From Tethya wilhelma (Eukaryota; Porifera; Demospongiae; Tethyida; Tethyidae), in contig CAXIPT010000001.1 in the NCBI GenBank assembly GCA_964030475.1, positions 23,489,532 through 23,553,531 on the forward strand: 64,000 nucleotides of DNA, in the 5' to 3' direction. A model generated the notes under the pieces. It made no database searches. It was not told the DNA's origin and saw nothing but the letters and a program-made list of their open reading frames with translations. Shown piece after piece: positions 1 through 13,106 of this stretch (position 1 is its first letter; each line of letters starts with the position of its first letter). The position numbers and the translations under genes were made by a program.

Positions 1-81
1 TCACCTGGCTATGTTCCTTCGGAAGAGAAGTATTTGCAAGAGAATAGAGATACAGAGAAACTTTCATTGGAGTCCATTTAG
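1..81 (+). CDS. Possible C-terminal coding end of an upstream gene (partial)
   Basis: Frame 1 is open from the window edge to a TAG at 79-81, giving 26 charged, hydrophilic residues rich in Glu, Ser and Lys. This looks like an acidic C-terminal tail, but it is too short to identify. No clear AATAAA follows. It could equally be a chance reading frame, so the call is tentative. Confidence 0.25.
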   Translation, partial: SPGYVPSEEKYLQENRDTEKLSLESI

Positions 82-341
82 CCAGAGAAGAAGTAAAACT
101 TTTCCGAAAAATAATGTTTTACAGATGTATGTGTAATGTACACAAAACTAATAGCTGTAAGTAGGATCATAAATGCACACACAGCATGCCTGGGCCTTTG
201 GCAAGTTGACTGTACTAACTAAAGCCAATATATATATAGTCAATGACAAATACTTCAATTTATCACAAATTAACAATTGTAATCAGCATGATTGTGGACC
301 ATACAATATAATTTCTATATACTATTGTAACAGCTGTATCT

Positions 342-1916
342 ATCATACGTACGGTAGTACCTATAGTAGGAATGGGCCACATGTCTCATAGACACATGCA
401 ATACAATGTCTCAATTCCACTGAGGCACATGACTACTTCATTTTTTTGTGTTCAAGTCATAACCAGTATAATCTAATCCTGCCTGCTACATTTTATCATA
501 CGTACGGTAGTACGTATAGAGTAAGCTGCCAATCCTCGGACAATTCTAATTTCGGACGCTATTTCTCACTTACCTGTGAGTGTTAATGCTTCGAGAGTGC
601 TATTGCAAGATTGCCCATGAAAAGTTACCTTAGGGTAGACAAAATTCAAGCCCCACCCACGTACGTGCAAGGCTTCCTGACGTCATAAAGGTAGTGTCCG
701 AATGAGCTCAAATGTCAGACAAAAGTGCCATACTTCGGACGGCAGCTCATATAAATCTAGAAACTTATGCCAGAGCTACTAAATTTGGAGATCAAAAAGC
801 TTAGTCTTCCTACTATTGATATTCCAAGAGGGAAGCTGGTTGCATGTAGCACTGTCCCAAACAAAGCCGTGATGTCAGTGGGATCAAAGACGCCAAACGT
901 CGGACATCAATTTTTGCTATTTTGAAGCACTTTCTCTGGATTTAGGCAGCTAATGTGGAATCAATCAGGTTTTGAGTAGACAGACATGTAGAACAGCTTA
1001 TTTTAAATTTCTGTACGTTGTTTGGAGTTGCTGTGGGCAACATCATGGCAGTTCTGCATTTATTTCAGAGTCACACTCATATCGTTATGCATGGTCTTGA
1101 CCTCCGCTAGGGTATGATTACAATAAATAAATGCAGAACTGCCATGATATTGCCCACAGCAACTCCAAACAACGTACAGAAATTTAAAATAAGCTGTTCT
1201 ACATGTCTGTCTACTCAAAACCTGATTGATTCCACATTAGCTGCCTAAATCCAGAGAAAATGCTTCAAAATAGCAAAAATTGATGTCCGACGTTTAGCGT
1301 CTTTGATCTCGCTGACAAAACGGCTTTGTTTGGGACAGTGCTACATGCAACCAGCTTCCCTCTTGGAATATCAATAGTAGGAAGACTAAGCTTCTTGATC
1401 TCCAGATTTAGTAGCTCTGGCATAAGTTTCTAGATTTATTTGAGCTGCCGTCCGAAGTATGGCACTTTTGTCTGACATTTGAGCTTATTCGGACACCTCC
1501 TTTATGACGTCAGGAAGCCTTACACGTACGTGGGTGGGGCTTGAATTTTGTCTACCCTGAGGTAACTTTTCATGGGCTATCTTGCTGTAGCACTCTCGAA
1601 GCACTAGCACTCACAGGCAAGTATGAAATAGCGTCCGTAATTAGATTTGTCCGAGGATTGGCAGCTTACTCTACGTACGTTAGGAGAACAAAATTGCACC
1701 AGTATGGCTTCTAACCAAGCGACTTCTAGAAGTGCCCTGGAGACTGTTTCTGAGTTCTACTCTTGTATACAGTTGGAAATCTACCTGGATAAGTCTCAAA
1801 AGAAGGTTTAAAGGTTTAGTTTTCTTTTCTTGGAAATTTATAAGTATGAATATTTTGTATTGTGTATATGGGACATCCGGCCCATTCCTACTATACGTAC
1901 TACCGTACGTATGATT
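342..1916. mobile_element. Large foldback transposon (family A), about 1.6 kb
   Basis: The outer ends are inverted copies of one sequence: 342-378 (starting atcatacgtacggtag) and 1879-1916. Inside, 497-1065 and 1125-1690 form a second, near-perfect inverted repeat of about 560 bp with a loop of only 59 bp (1066-1124). No coding potential is seen; the short frames at 1732-2074 are within the arm. It is a non-autonomous foldback/MITE-like element, or two nested ones. Relatives occur at 4225-5840 and 14870-15560. Confidence 0.85.
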
Positions 1917-2733
1917 ATCATTGTTGCTTGTGCATGGTTATAATAATGGCATTTACTATACTGATAATGCGAATTAATAATGTCTATGCCCAGACTGCTT
2001 ATAAGAAAGTTTCTGAGCATCATGTGATCATGCGCTGTTGTAAATCTGGTAGATCCAATTTTCAATCAGTCTAAGACTTTTGAATACAACAAACATACTG
2101 TGGTTTGTGCATTGTGCTTGTGGTTTGTCCTGACCTCACTCACGATTTATAGTAATCTATACTGAGCAGTTATGCAACATTCAATCAATGAACACAGTGG
2201 TTGAAGCAGTTGTTTGATGGCAGCAGCACTGAGGTCTGGTGGGTAATCCTTAGCTGATGTCGAGCCTGATAAAAGAGTGTATAGTGGGCTGCAGCTGTTA
2301 GCCACACATGAATACAGCTCAAAGTCTTGTGTTACCAATACATGATAACCACAACATGCAATAAGAGAAACTAATGCAGCTTGACATAATTATAATATCA
2401 CTACAACCACAATATGCAGGTCACACAAACTGAAACTACCTCTGGAGATGAGTTTTATGTTGACTGGGATAATGCATGCTGTGGCATAAAGAAAACGAGT
2501 CAAAAAAACAAAGGATGTGACTCTGATATCCGAAGGTTGTTTTGCCATAAAGATCATCGGCATGGTGGAAGCAGGGTCCCTGACTGGCTTTCAAGCTGAG
2601 GTAGTATGAAAGTTTGGTGATAAGAAACAAAGGTATAATAATTACTATATAGCTAGTGAAGGCTATGGCAGCACATTTAATGTCACATATGCATTGCATG
2701 CATGTTAATGAGCCATATTTTCTTTTGTTTCAG

Positions 2734-3697
2734 CCTGTGTTATTTCACCTCTGATTCAATAATGTACAAGCCTAAGTTCATGTCTCAATTGAATGCCACG
2801 TTTGGCAGTGGAGGAATGAGTTGCTCGTTCAATGATAGCCAGCTCACTACATTTATTCACTTTGTACTCCAACAAAGTGCATCAATACCGGTGAAAAAAG
2901 CTGCTTTGGTAATTGGAAGACAGCCTGACAGTGACGTGTGGGTTATCAATCCAACCACACAAATTGATGCAAAGGTGCAATTATCCCTGTAGAATCATCA
3001 CAGCGCGTTTGGCTTGATCATTCGTATCTCGATGACAAATACTCCAAATGCAAGGTGCCAAAGGAAGACATATGTACAGCTATTGCTGAACTGCCTACCA
3101 AGGAGAGTGAACAAGAGCTTTTGTCTGACTTTCTTAGCCTACTCAAAGCCTGTCTAAAGCACAACTTCACAAGTGCTTTGCTGATGATTGATGCCAGTGT
3201 GATGGTGTTTCACATTACATCTATATGCAACAAATATGAAGGCTGCAGTATCCTGGTTGCCATCGGAGAGCCAGAAACTGGTAAATCTACTGCTATAAAA
3301 GCAGCACTAAGCCTCACTGGATCTCAAAATAGTGGCTACTATGATAAAGGTATGAACACCTTCTTCCTCGATAGAGCCAGTGTCTCAACATTGCCATTCG
3401 GAATTGACGACCCTCATGTTGGGAAATCAGGCGGAACAAACCGCCTTGATCTGCCCGAACTGACCGTGGATATCTATAACTCCGCAAAGAGTGCGAATGT
3501 TGTTTCAGGATCTAAAAAACTGATTTCAGCACCTTTAATCGCATCCAACAGGATACTCTTTAGTGAACAACGGTAATTCATCACCAATTGTTAATATATG
3601 CATACATGTAACTTTGTACCACAATTCGTTTCTAAAGATACTCGTATCTGCAGGTACCAGTCCCGTGTTCTTCTCATTCTATTTAACCCTCCGAGTG
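2734..3697 (+). pseudogene. P-loop ATPase fragment (DUF927-like), frameshifted and truncated
   Basis: An acceptor (tttgtttcag, ending 2733) opens a frame running to about 2971. There the reading frame shifts by one base in an A-run and continues to a donor at 3574. A second short exon (3654-3697) continues the protein in phase. The protein has a Walker A motif (GEPETGKS, about 3265-3290) followed by a GIDDP acidic motif. That pattern matches the P-loop/DUF927-like proteins common in sponges and cnidarians; the family name is my inference. A reading frame at 2414-2599 might be an upstream exon. Downstream the gene runs straight into a foldback element (3837), so the 3' part is missing or displaced. 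The cellular role is unknown. Confidence 0.5.
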
Positions 3698-3836
3698 TAG
3701 GTCCCACTTTGAGTGGTCATGTAAAACCACGGTGCTGCCGCAAAAGCAGCCCATGCTAGGGGGCTCTGATATGGATTTTCTTGCAATCTGAGCATAATAA
3801 TTTATTTGAAGACTATCAAGTTCAGCATCTACTTTA

Positions 3837-6200
3837 ACAAGTAGTAAAAATTTCAAAAAATATGTACTGTAGGAATGGGCAGTGCGGTAAAAAGCATTGG
3901 AACAAGGCATGTCTCAATTTCGGCACATGACTACTTCATTTTTGATTTATTCTTGATCCCTAATATGGATCCTCAGTGTCATAAATGCAAAGATCTGTAC
4001 TACTATAGTACCATAGCTTATTGTTGCATTGGTTCGATCTAATCAGTTGGCAAAGCAGTGGAGTAAACCATAATAAGACAGGCAACTTAAAACTGGACAC
4101 CCAGCCAAAAGTTGGGCATAAAAATGAAGGAGTCATGTGACGAAATTCAGACATGTCTTGTTCCAATGCTTTTACCGCACTGCCCATTCCTACACTACTA
4201 ATTTTTTTGAAATTTTAAATACTTGTTCATTCACTTTTTTCAACACTACAGTTTGGAGACTATAGAGACTGGTTAGTCTCTATAAAAAGCTTGAGTAGTA
4301 GCTAACCTACAATGCATTTCCTTGGAAGAGGCTAATGCACATGCACAAAATAATGCCACGTGATAGATGACCTTTGAACTCTACATACAGAGATAGCTGC
4401 ATTTTAGTACATGAATTTATACACTAAGTTTCAAAGCTTTCTAGTTTTTGTTTAGGCCTATTTGAGATTGAAATGAGTATCAAGAAATGTAGTACCTATG
4501 AAAAGAACTTACTTTGTGCTGTCAAAGTTGGCTCAACACATTCTGATTCCATGGAAATCCTTTTCAAGTAAGTCAGTTAGGAAGTACGTACGTACGTTAG
4601 AGAACAAAAATGTCACTATGGTGGCTTCCCAATAGTGCTCACTACTAGTGCTGAGGAAAGTTTTTGTGAGTTTTAGGCCTTGCATGCAATTGGTAATCTG
4701 TCAGTAAGAGCCTCTGAGCACCTTTGAAGGTTTAATTTTGTTTGACTAGATTTTTATGGTGGCCAACATTTTGTATGGTGTTTATGGGACAGTCAGCTCA
4801 TTCCTACTATACATACTACCGTACATATGATACTTTTTGGAAATTTTGACTACTTGTTCATTCACTTTTTTTAACACTACAGTGTGAAGACTATCAGACT
4901 AGTTAGTCCCTACAAAAAGCTTGGTAGCAGCAGCTACAATGCATTTAATTATGCTGGAGGAAACTAATGCGCATGCACATAATAATGCCACGTGGATAGA
5001 TGACCTTTGAACTCTACCTACAAGATGGCTGCATTGAAGTACATGAATTNTATTATGCCAACTTGCTTTGAGAAAGAGAAACTGATATGATCATGCGTGA
5101 ATTGTATGACATCGTATCATTCATGCAGCCAACTAGCTATATTCACAGTTCTAAAGAATACGCTCTCAGGATGTAGCAGTACGGATCGACCAGNAGAAAT
5201 AGCGTCCGAAATTAGAATTGTCCGAGGATTGGCAGCTTACTCTAGTAGGAATGGGCCGAGACACCATTGATACAAAATGTTGGCCATTATAAAAATCTAG
5301 TCAAACCAAAATTAAACCTTCAAAGGTGCTCAGAGGCTCTTAGTGACAGATTACCAATTGCATGCATGGCCTAAAACTCACAAAAACTTTCCTCAGAACT
5401 CGTAGTGAGCGCTATTGGGAAGCCACCATAGTGCCATTTTTGTTCTCTAACGTACTTACGTACGTACTTCCTAACTGACTTACTTGAAAAGGATTTCCAG
5501 AGAACCAGAAAGTGTTGAGCCAACTTTGACAGCACAAAGTAAGTTCTTTTCTTGGGTACTACATTCCTTGATACTCGTTTCAATCTCAAATTGGCCTAAA
5601 CAAAAACTAGAAAGCTTTGAAACTTAGTGTATTAATTCATGTACTACACTGAATGCAGCCATCTTGTAGGTAGAGTTCAAAGGTCATCCATCCACGTGGC
5701 ATTATTATGCGCATGCGCATTAGCCTACTTCATCATAATGAAATGCATAGTAGCTGCTACTCAAGCTTTTTGTAGGGATTATAACCAGTCTCTGATTGTC
5801 TCCACACTGTAGTGTTAAAAAAAGTGAATGAAAAAAATAAGTAGTGTAGGAATGGGCAGTGCGGTAAAAAGCATTGGAACAAGGCATGTCTCAATTTCGG
5901 CACATGACTACTTCATTTTTTATGCCCAACTCTTGGCCGGCAGTCCAGTTTAAGTTGCCTGTCTTATTATGATTTACTCCACTGCTTAGCCAACTGATCA
6001 GATCAAACAAATGCAACAATAAGCTATGGTACTATAGTAGTACAGATCTTTGCATTTATGACACTGATCATAATCAAGAATAAATCAAAAATGAAGTAGT
6101 CATGTGCCGAAATTGAGACATGCCTTGTTCCAATGCTTTTTACCGCACTGCCTATTCCTACACTACTTATTTTTTTGAAATTTTTATTACTTGTTCCACT
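3837..6200. mobile_element. Composite foldback transposon: family B - family A - family B
   Basis: Two palindromic family B elements flank a family A foldback. B copies are at about 3837-4225 and 5830-6200; each begins and ends with inverted copies of gtaggaatgggcagtgcgg. The A part has arms at about 4225-4833 and 5240-5840, and the left arm is partly repeated directly at 4835-5045. The centre contains two N positions (5050 and 5194), so its true structure is uncertain. No transposase frame is visible. The same B-A-B order recurs at 14478-16190. Confidence 0.75.
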
Positions 6201-6336
6201 ATAATTTAGCCAAGTGATAAGATTGGCAAGAATTTGAACCATTAGTATGTGATACTGTTGGTGATAAATTCATCTACAGACTTTATTCTGGAATCATCAA
6301 CGGCAATAAATTGAGAGATCAAAACAAAAATAAAGT

Positions 6337-6437
6337 AGTCATGTGCCTGAAATTGAGACATGCCTTGTTCCAATACTTTTTACAGCACTGCCCATTCCTA
6401 CAGTCCTTATTTTTTTGAAATTTTTGCTACTTGTAAA
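6337..6437. repeat. Half copy of the family B foldback element
   Basis: This stretch matches the right arm of the family B element at 4123-4225, including the cactgcccattcctac core and the poly-T end. The left arm is absent. It lies about 360 bases upstream of the adhesion-GPCR pseudogene start. Confidence 0.7.
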
Positions 6438-6798
6438 TACTATGCATGGATTAAATTATAGGGAAAGTTCCCAAGGGTCAAGGATGGTTAATTACATTCA
6501 CTTGTTTTGGCACATTCAAATTTAAACATATAAAGTTTGGATACAACTTACATGTACAGATGTGATGTCATTACATACAAAATAAATAATATTATATTAT
6601 GAATGTATTTACATTCCATGGACTGGGATGTTTGTGGTTCTAAAGCTAGTAATCACAAACAATAATAACATTAATATTTCTGAACATAATCACTTCTACA
6701 ACAGCTTAAATAAGTCACTGACAGTGGGAACACTGCTACTATAGAGTGATAGCAATAGAGTTTAATAACATACATACAGGAATACAGCTAGGGCAAGG
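6438..6798. other. AT-rich stretch before the adhesion-GPCR locus
   Basis: No coding frame, repeat or RNA gene was recognised. It would contain the 5' UTR and promoter of the locus that starts at 6799, but no TATA or initiator element can be assigned with confidence. Confidence 0.4.
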
Positions 6799-9700
6799 AT
6801 GCTGTCTCCTTCTTATACACCTGGTAGTCTTGTGGTACTTACATTAATACAGATACTGACTACAGGAACAGGTGGACAAGGTAAAACAGAAATGATTGTG
6901 GTGATCTTATTAGTTTAAAGTTTGCTAATGGTACATGTATCACTTTAGTAATGATTACAATCATTATGGTACAAATTTATATCGTATATATATATGAGTT
7001 GTGAAACCAAAGATCCTTCATCAACCAACATAATTATTTGTATGATTAAGAATATTGCACACAAACATGTCAGTGTAGTGAAAATTGTGTTTTGATATAA
7101 CACAATTCAATTCTACAGTTTTTGTGAAATTAGTATAACTAAAAGCTTGCACACAAATTATAAATGAAAGGATTTTTAAAATCTAAGCATAGTAGTCTAA
7201 GAATAATAAATTTTGGAATTATTTCAATTTATTTGTATGTGGTAAAAAATTTTATGTATAATATTATTGTACATAAATGAAAACTTAGTCTGACAGAATC
7301 CTATTTTACTACTTAGTTCAACTCATCTTCCGAGGTGTCATTCTGCCTAACAACAGCATGTTAATAGCTGATATTGGTGAATTTTCCACCGGTAGAGCTA
7401 TCCTCTGTACAACTGACAGAAGTACATGTTGCGCGACAGTTCCAAATCGTTTGGGAGAGTGGTACTATCCTAATGGATTTATAGTGCCTTAGCTATAATG
7501 TTGCAGCTGGTGATGATTTCTACAGAGGAAGACTGGACAATCAAACTATATGAGTAAAAGCAACAACACTCAGTCTCAAATTGGTTCATTCTGTTGTATA
7601 TTACCAGATAGCAATGATATTTTGCGCACACTATGTGTGTGTCTTGGTAAGTACGTACAATATTATAGTATGACATTTTGATATTGTACCCCACTAAGCA
7701 CGGATTCTTAATTCATTTTAGTGACAGTGTCAGTCTCCCTCACTCCTTCCACAACCAGTCCTACTGTTGATAGTCCATACATTTTGAATTGTGGAGTTAT
7801 TTTCAATGGTAGAGTCAATCCTCTGACCACAATTGTAACCTATCAGTGGCTTCAAGACAATGCAGTGATCTTTGGTGAAATACAATCAACTCTCTCCTTC
7901 TCTTCTCTCAGTCTACCTGATGCTGGACAGTACACATGTAGAGTTACTGTTAATTGGATCCTCACTCGTACAAGTGATGCAATTGACTTGACTCTAAAAA
8001 GTAAGTTAATGACTTCTATTGCTAAATTGAGTCCATGCCGCTAATAAGCTCTCCACTCCATAATTAGTTCCAACTCCTATAGATGTCTGTGACTGTAACA
8101 CCTTCTAATAATGGAACAATATTCACTGGCTCTGCTCTCACTCTGACTTGTACTGTTGTACTTGGTTCAACTGAGGACACTACTATAGTGAACACAGTTT
8201 AGAGTGGGCCATCTGGGGCACGATTTACTTCAACTAGTGCTACATTACTGAGTGGTCCAACCTACACCAGCACTGCCACCTTCAACTCACTTGGAAATAG
8301 TGCACGATTCTGGAGAGTATACATGTACAGCTACCGTCACTTCAACATCTCGATATATCAACAAAAGTGATCCTATATCAGGAACATACAATCTTAACAC
8401 TATTGGTAGGAATATTCTCCTGAGTTAATGTATTAATCATAGAGGCTAAATTTATTTTAGTGAGAATCATTTTGGCTAATTGGTGCATTATTTTTTCAAA
8501 TCGCCAATTTGAAACAGTTTATATATGCACATCAACAATGAAGCATGCCAAATTAAACCATGCACCTAATTCCAAATCGTCACAATGATCACAAATTTGC
8601 CAAATTTTAAGCCCGCTAAATTTACCCGCTATACAGTGTAAGAATATTTAAATATTAAGTCTTAGCAATCATTGCTATGATTATTTTAATCATTCAGATT
8701 TTAACGACTGCAGTAATTTGGAGACTACTGGCTGTATGTCTCTTAGCAATGTTACAGCTACTGCCGGCACTACATCTGCTCATCTCTCATGGGCTCAACA
8801 AGAGAGCAACCATATTGAGAGCCTAGAGATAGCATACTCTTATCAAAGACCGTGTTTAATTGATATTTCGATTCAAATAACTGTCAATGATAATGGTACT
8901 ACTAATGAATACATTCTGACAGGATTGGAGGAGTACAGTGATTACAACATCACAATCACAGCTGTGAACAGAGCAGGAAGGAGTGAAACACACAATATTT
9001 CACTCACAACATTGCCATCAGGTTTGTCAAAAAGATTCTGCATGCCCATCTTTCATAATTATAGAGTACTACATAAAATACGTACAGCACCTAGTGGACC
9101 TCCATTGTCATTGACCAATACATCAACTGATGCTTTCTCTACGACCATTCAATGGAGTCGTGTTGAGTGTTTGGATCGTAACAGTGAGATAGCAGGATAC
9201 AGAGTGAAGTACTATCTGTCTGAGGGGCCCACCTCAACTGCAGAGGAAGCTAACACCTCAGGAGTCTTGGACAGGGACAGGATGTTCACTATCACTGGAC
9301 TCAATCCTCGTACCAGTTATAGCATTGAAGTCAGAGCAGTAAACACTGAGGGTCTGCTAGGACTACCTGCTAGGATTGAAGTGACTACAGCCATCTCAAT
9401 GGGTAACGATTGTTTATGCTTGTAATTTCAACACAGACTACATTTAAACTGATTATCTGATTATCAGTCTTACATGAACTTGACATTCAGTTACCCTAAC
9501 CTGGCATTATTGTTACAACTGGGGAAAAGCCTCAACTCTTACACCCAGTGAACTTGATATGTGAAGCTACTGGTGTTCCTCCACCAACTTATCACTGGTA
9601 CAGAGATGGCGAGGAGATTGAAGGAGAGACCAGAGCACATCTCTACATTGAACAGTTTCACCAGAGGACAGAGGCTACTATCACTGTGAGGCCAGCAATA

Positions 9701-12700
9701 GCAATGGCAGTGACACGTCAGAAAGAAAACTACTGAAGATATACCAGGTAAAAAATGTCTTGTAAAAGTACTATAATTATGAACAATTATTGCAAATAGT
9801 CGGACATGTACATACACTCTTTAATAATAGGTGTTAGTCAATACCTGGTAGAGTTTAATACCACACATGTGCAACATATATAAATGGTACAGACATAGAC
9901 GAAGTTATAGCATCACATGTAAGCAATATTACATTGCACGTAAAGGAATGCAAGAATCAATTATTATATAATAATTGTTATCAAAATAATAACTGCTTTC
10001 AGATAAACTTTACTTTGTTTGCATTCAACATCAGTGCTTATGTGTACCAAGTAAACAACCATAGGGTGTAAGTATATTATGTAATGTTCGCAAATATATT
10101 TTATCTCACATATATTCCCCATTCAAACTAACAGGTATTCAACAAACACGACAACAGTGGTCTCTGTACTTGTAACAGTTACACTCAATTTACATCAGCC
10201 AGTACAAAGTGACTCAATCCAAGATGCATCAGCTCCACCATACAACAAAACACACAACTACTTGTCAACATCACCAGCTTCAGTATTTCACGTTACGGTA
10301 TGCTTATAATCTAGTGAACAAAAGTAGGTTAATAATAATGTCTTATGCATGGCATATAGACGGATGTCCAAAACTGAAAGAAGAACCAATAGACATACAG
10401 TTTCCGAACATCACATTTACATGGCCAGAGACTGAGATTGGAGACAATGTTTCCTACACATGTCCATGTCAAAACCTAACCAGCACAAAGAAGAGTTCTA
10501 TCAACACAGGGTCACATATGTGTGGAGGGAACTATTCAAGTGGTGCCTTATGGGATCCTGTGAATATCTTAGAAGACTGTGGTCTCACTACCATCACACT
10601 GAGGCTATGTCAAGCACAGATGGTAAGTGCTAGCAACAAATGTACACATTTAACATAAAATTTGATAACATGCATTATGTAGATGAAGGGTCGCATGCAG
10701 TGCATGCAGAATTGCTATATTGCATGGATATATTGAATGATATGTAGGCAGAAGCTGAGGCTCTTTCAGAAGTTTTGGTCAATGTTACAAGCAGTATTGA
10801 AGATATCCAAGCAGTGGATATTTCAGCAGCTACAACACTTATAGAAGAGCTGACTGATGATCAGAAGCTACAAATGTAGAGAATAAACAGGTTGGCTATA
10901 GAGAAAAATACCCGGCTGTAATCAGCTACTGTTAGGAGTAACAATTATTTTATACATAGATCAGAGAAAATTTCTTGAAGGCTATTAACAATATCATTCA
11001 AGCTGATGTTGAAGAAGTGGCACAAAGTTAGTCAGGACAACACCAACACTTCAACAAGGTCTTTAATGTGCTACCATAATAATTATTTAGAAAAAAAATT
11101 CTAATTGTTTATTCCCCTATACAACAGACTTCTCACCACAATAAACAGTTTTGCTGACAAAGTTGAAGTACCTAGCTAATACTACTAATACCACAACATT
11201 TGTCCAACGTTCATATGCAATTCGTGTTGCAAACATCGATACAAGGGAATTCAAAGGAGAAACCCTAACACTTCATTTAGGAACTACTGACAATGTTGCT
11301 AGTGGAGAAAGTACAATAAACTCTAACGGAATAAATTCAGCTGCTGGAACAGAACAGGATATTGGAGGAGAAGTCACAGCAGCTGTGAGGGTACCAAAGA
11401 CCATCTTCCAACAACTAGGTGTTAACAACAATGTGGTTCAAAGGTTATCCTACTCAGTGTTCACTCAAGGAAGTCTATTTCAGTCTTCAGATGTAAATCA
11501 AAGTAACTTGACTCACGGCTCAGTTGTGGTATCTGTTAGAGTAAGTGGTATAAGTGGCAGACAATCACTAGCATCTCCTATAGAAGTACTGTTCCAACCA
11601 AGCCAGGTAGGTCCTCAATTGATATCAATGAGAGACTAGAGTTATATTGTACAATTTTGTTTAGTTTATAAGTAATGCTACTGAGACACTCTGTGCACTT
11701 TGGGAGCCTACTTACAATGGTAAGTCTTAAGAGACTATATAAACTAAGGGAGGGAAGTTGTTAACGATCTCTACAATCATGCAATAAACCATCAATAATG
11801 TCTTATGGCCAGAGGGACGTGGAGCTTGGTCCACTGAAAACTGTGCTCTTGTTGAGGATGATGCCAGCCTGGCTGATGGCAAATCAGAAAACAATGATCA
11901 AAGATCAAACCAAGCTGATCAAATCTCAGATGAAAGCTCAACCGAACATAGAAAGAATGTTCAGGTCCACTACTCACAACCTGGTCACTTCGGACTGTTA
12001 CTGGTACTCCAAGTTAATGTTAACAACGTAGCGTCCATATCTTTTGACATTAAAGACCATCATTTTTAACACTGTCACACAGGATTTAACATATGGAGTT
12101 GTTTAACCCCTTCCTGAAGCTTTCTCGTATGTTTTGGAAGTGATTTCATATCGGGCTCTGTGTATCTCTTATCTGTTTGACTGTCTTCCTCTTCATATAT
12201 CTCACAACAAGGTACCATGATTCTCAACAGCCAATCTTATACTAGTTCAGATATAGTATTTTTTCTATACAGACAACTTTGTACAAATGGACATGGACAG
12301 ATTCTCATCAACATGTCCATTGCTCTCATGAGTCTCTATATCATGTTTATAATTGGAGTACATGCAGCACCAGAACCAGTCCTCTGTGCTGTTTCTGCTG
12401 TCCTCCTTCAATACTTCATGCTAGCGTACTTTGCCTGGACAGTAATAGAGGCCTTCTACCTCTACAGGAAACTTGTCAAAGTACTTGGAACACACATCCC
12501 AAAGTTTGCACTGAAAGCTGGTCTGATAGCTTGGTGTAAGTGGTTGTAGAATGTGACCATTTAAGGTGAAATTATTAAATGCCTTGTGTATTCATTATCA
12601 CAGTGTCACCATGGATTATTGTGGTGGCTTCCATTGGCCCTGGATACCAGAGCTACTACAGAGATGATTCACCCGGATTGTAAGCAAATTGATTAGTATA

Positions 12701-13106
12701 AGCTATACACTTCCACTGTTGATAATTCTCTTCAATTACTTCAGCTGTCGTGCCATTGGTCTCCCCTTCTGGCTTGGAACTATTCTTCCATTTGCAGTTG
12801 CCTATGTCTTCAATTGGTTAATGTTTGTTTTCATTGTTGTCTCTCTGTATCGCCACACTCAAAACAGGTTTGACAAGGAAACAAAGAAAGTCAAGGTAAA
12901 ATTTGTAAAAGAACAAGTAACAATTGCCTTCGGTCTTGCCACATTGTTTGGTCTTGGATGGGGGTTTCGACTGGCTGCCAGTGGTACCACTGTTCACGGT
13001 CTCACACTAGTTTTTCAAGTCATGCATTTTTAGTATATTTGTGGGATCCCAAGGAGTGCTGTTTTTCATTCTTCATGGGATAAAGAAGGAAGAAGCTCGC
13101 AACTAA
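6799..13106 (+). pseudogene. Adhesion G-protein-coupled receptor (Ig-FN3-HRM-GAIN-7TM), multi-lesion pseudogene
   Basis: Adhesion GPCRs are surface receptors with a long extracellular region, a GAIN/GPS autoproteolysis module and a 7TM domain. Exons, from GT-AG sites and phase: signal peptide 6799-6880; Ig-like 7317-7646, 7722-8000 (C/W/DAGQYTC), about 8068-8405; FN3 8698-9021 and 9088-9402; Ig about 9492-9750; Ser/Thr stalk about 10133-10310; HRM-like 10360-10622; GAIN 10748-10890, 10960-11058, 11128-11606; GPS 11665-11719 and 11813 to about 12012; TM1 12083-12211; TM2-4 12273-12535; TM4-5 12604-12679; TM5-7 12745-13106. Extracellular exons are mostly phase 1-1. The frame breaks near 7490, 7560, 8080, 8305, 9497, 9650, 10865, 11030, 11165, 12150 and 13023, with stops at 7490, 7551 and 8200 (TAG where Trp is expected). 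The 7722-8000, FN3 and 12273-12535 exons are intact. Sequencing error is the alternative. Confidence 0.8.
8455..8637. mobile_element. Degenerate TA-type MITE in an intron of the receptor pseudogene
   Basis: The interior (ttttcaaatcgccaattt) and the right end (tttacccgctatac) match the element at 32898-33081, which is flanked by TA. The left end is eroded. It sits between an Ig exon and the first FN3 exon. Confidence 0.55.

Noticed and set aside
2147..2699. Minus-strand frames near the P-loop fragment
   Set aside because: No motif, no splice support, and they overlap the possible upstream exon of the plus-strand gene.
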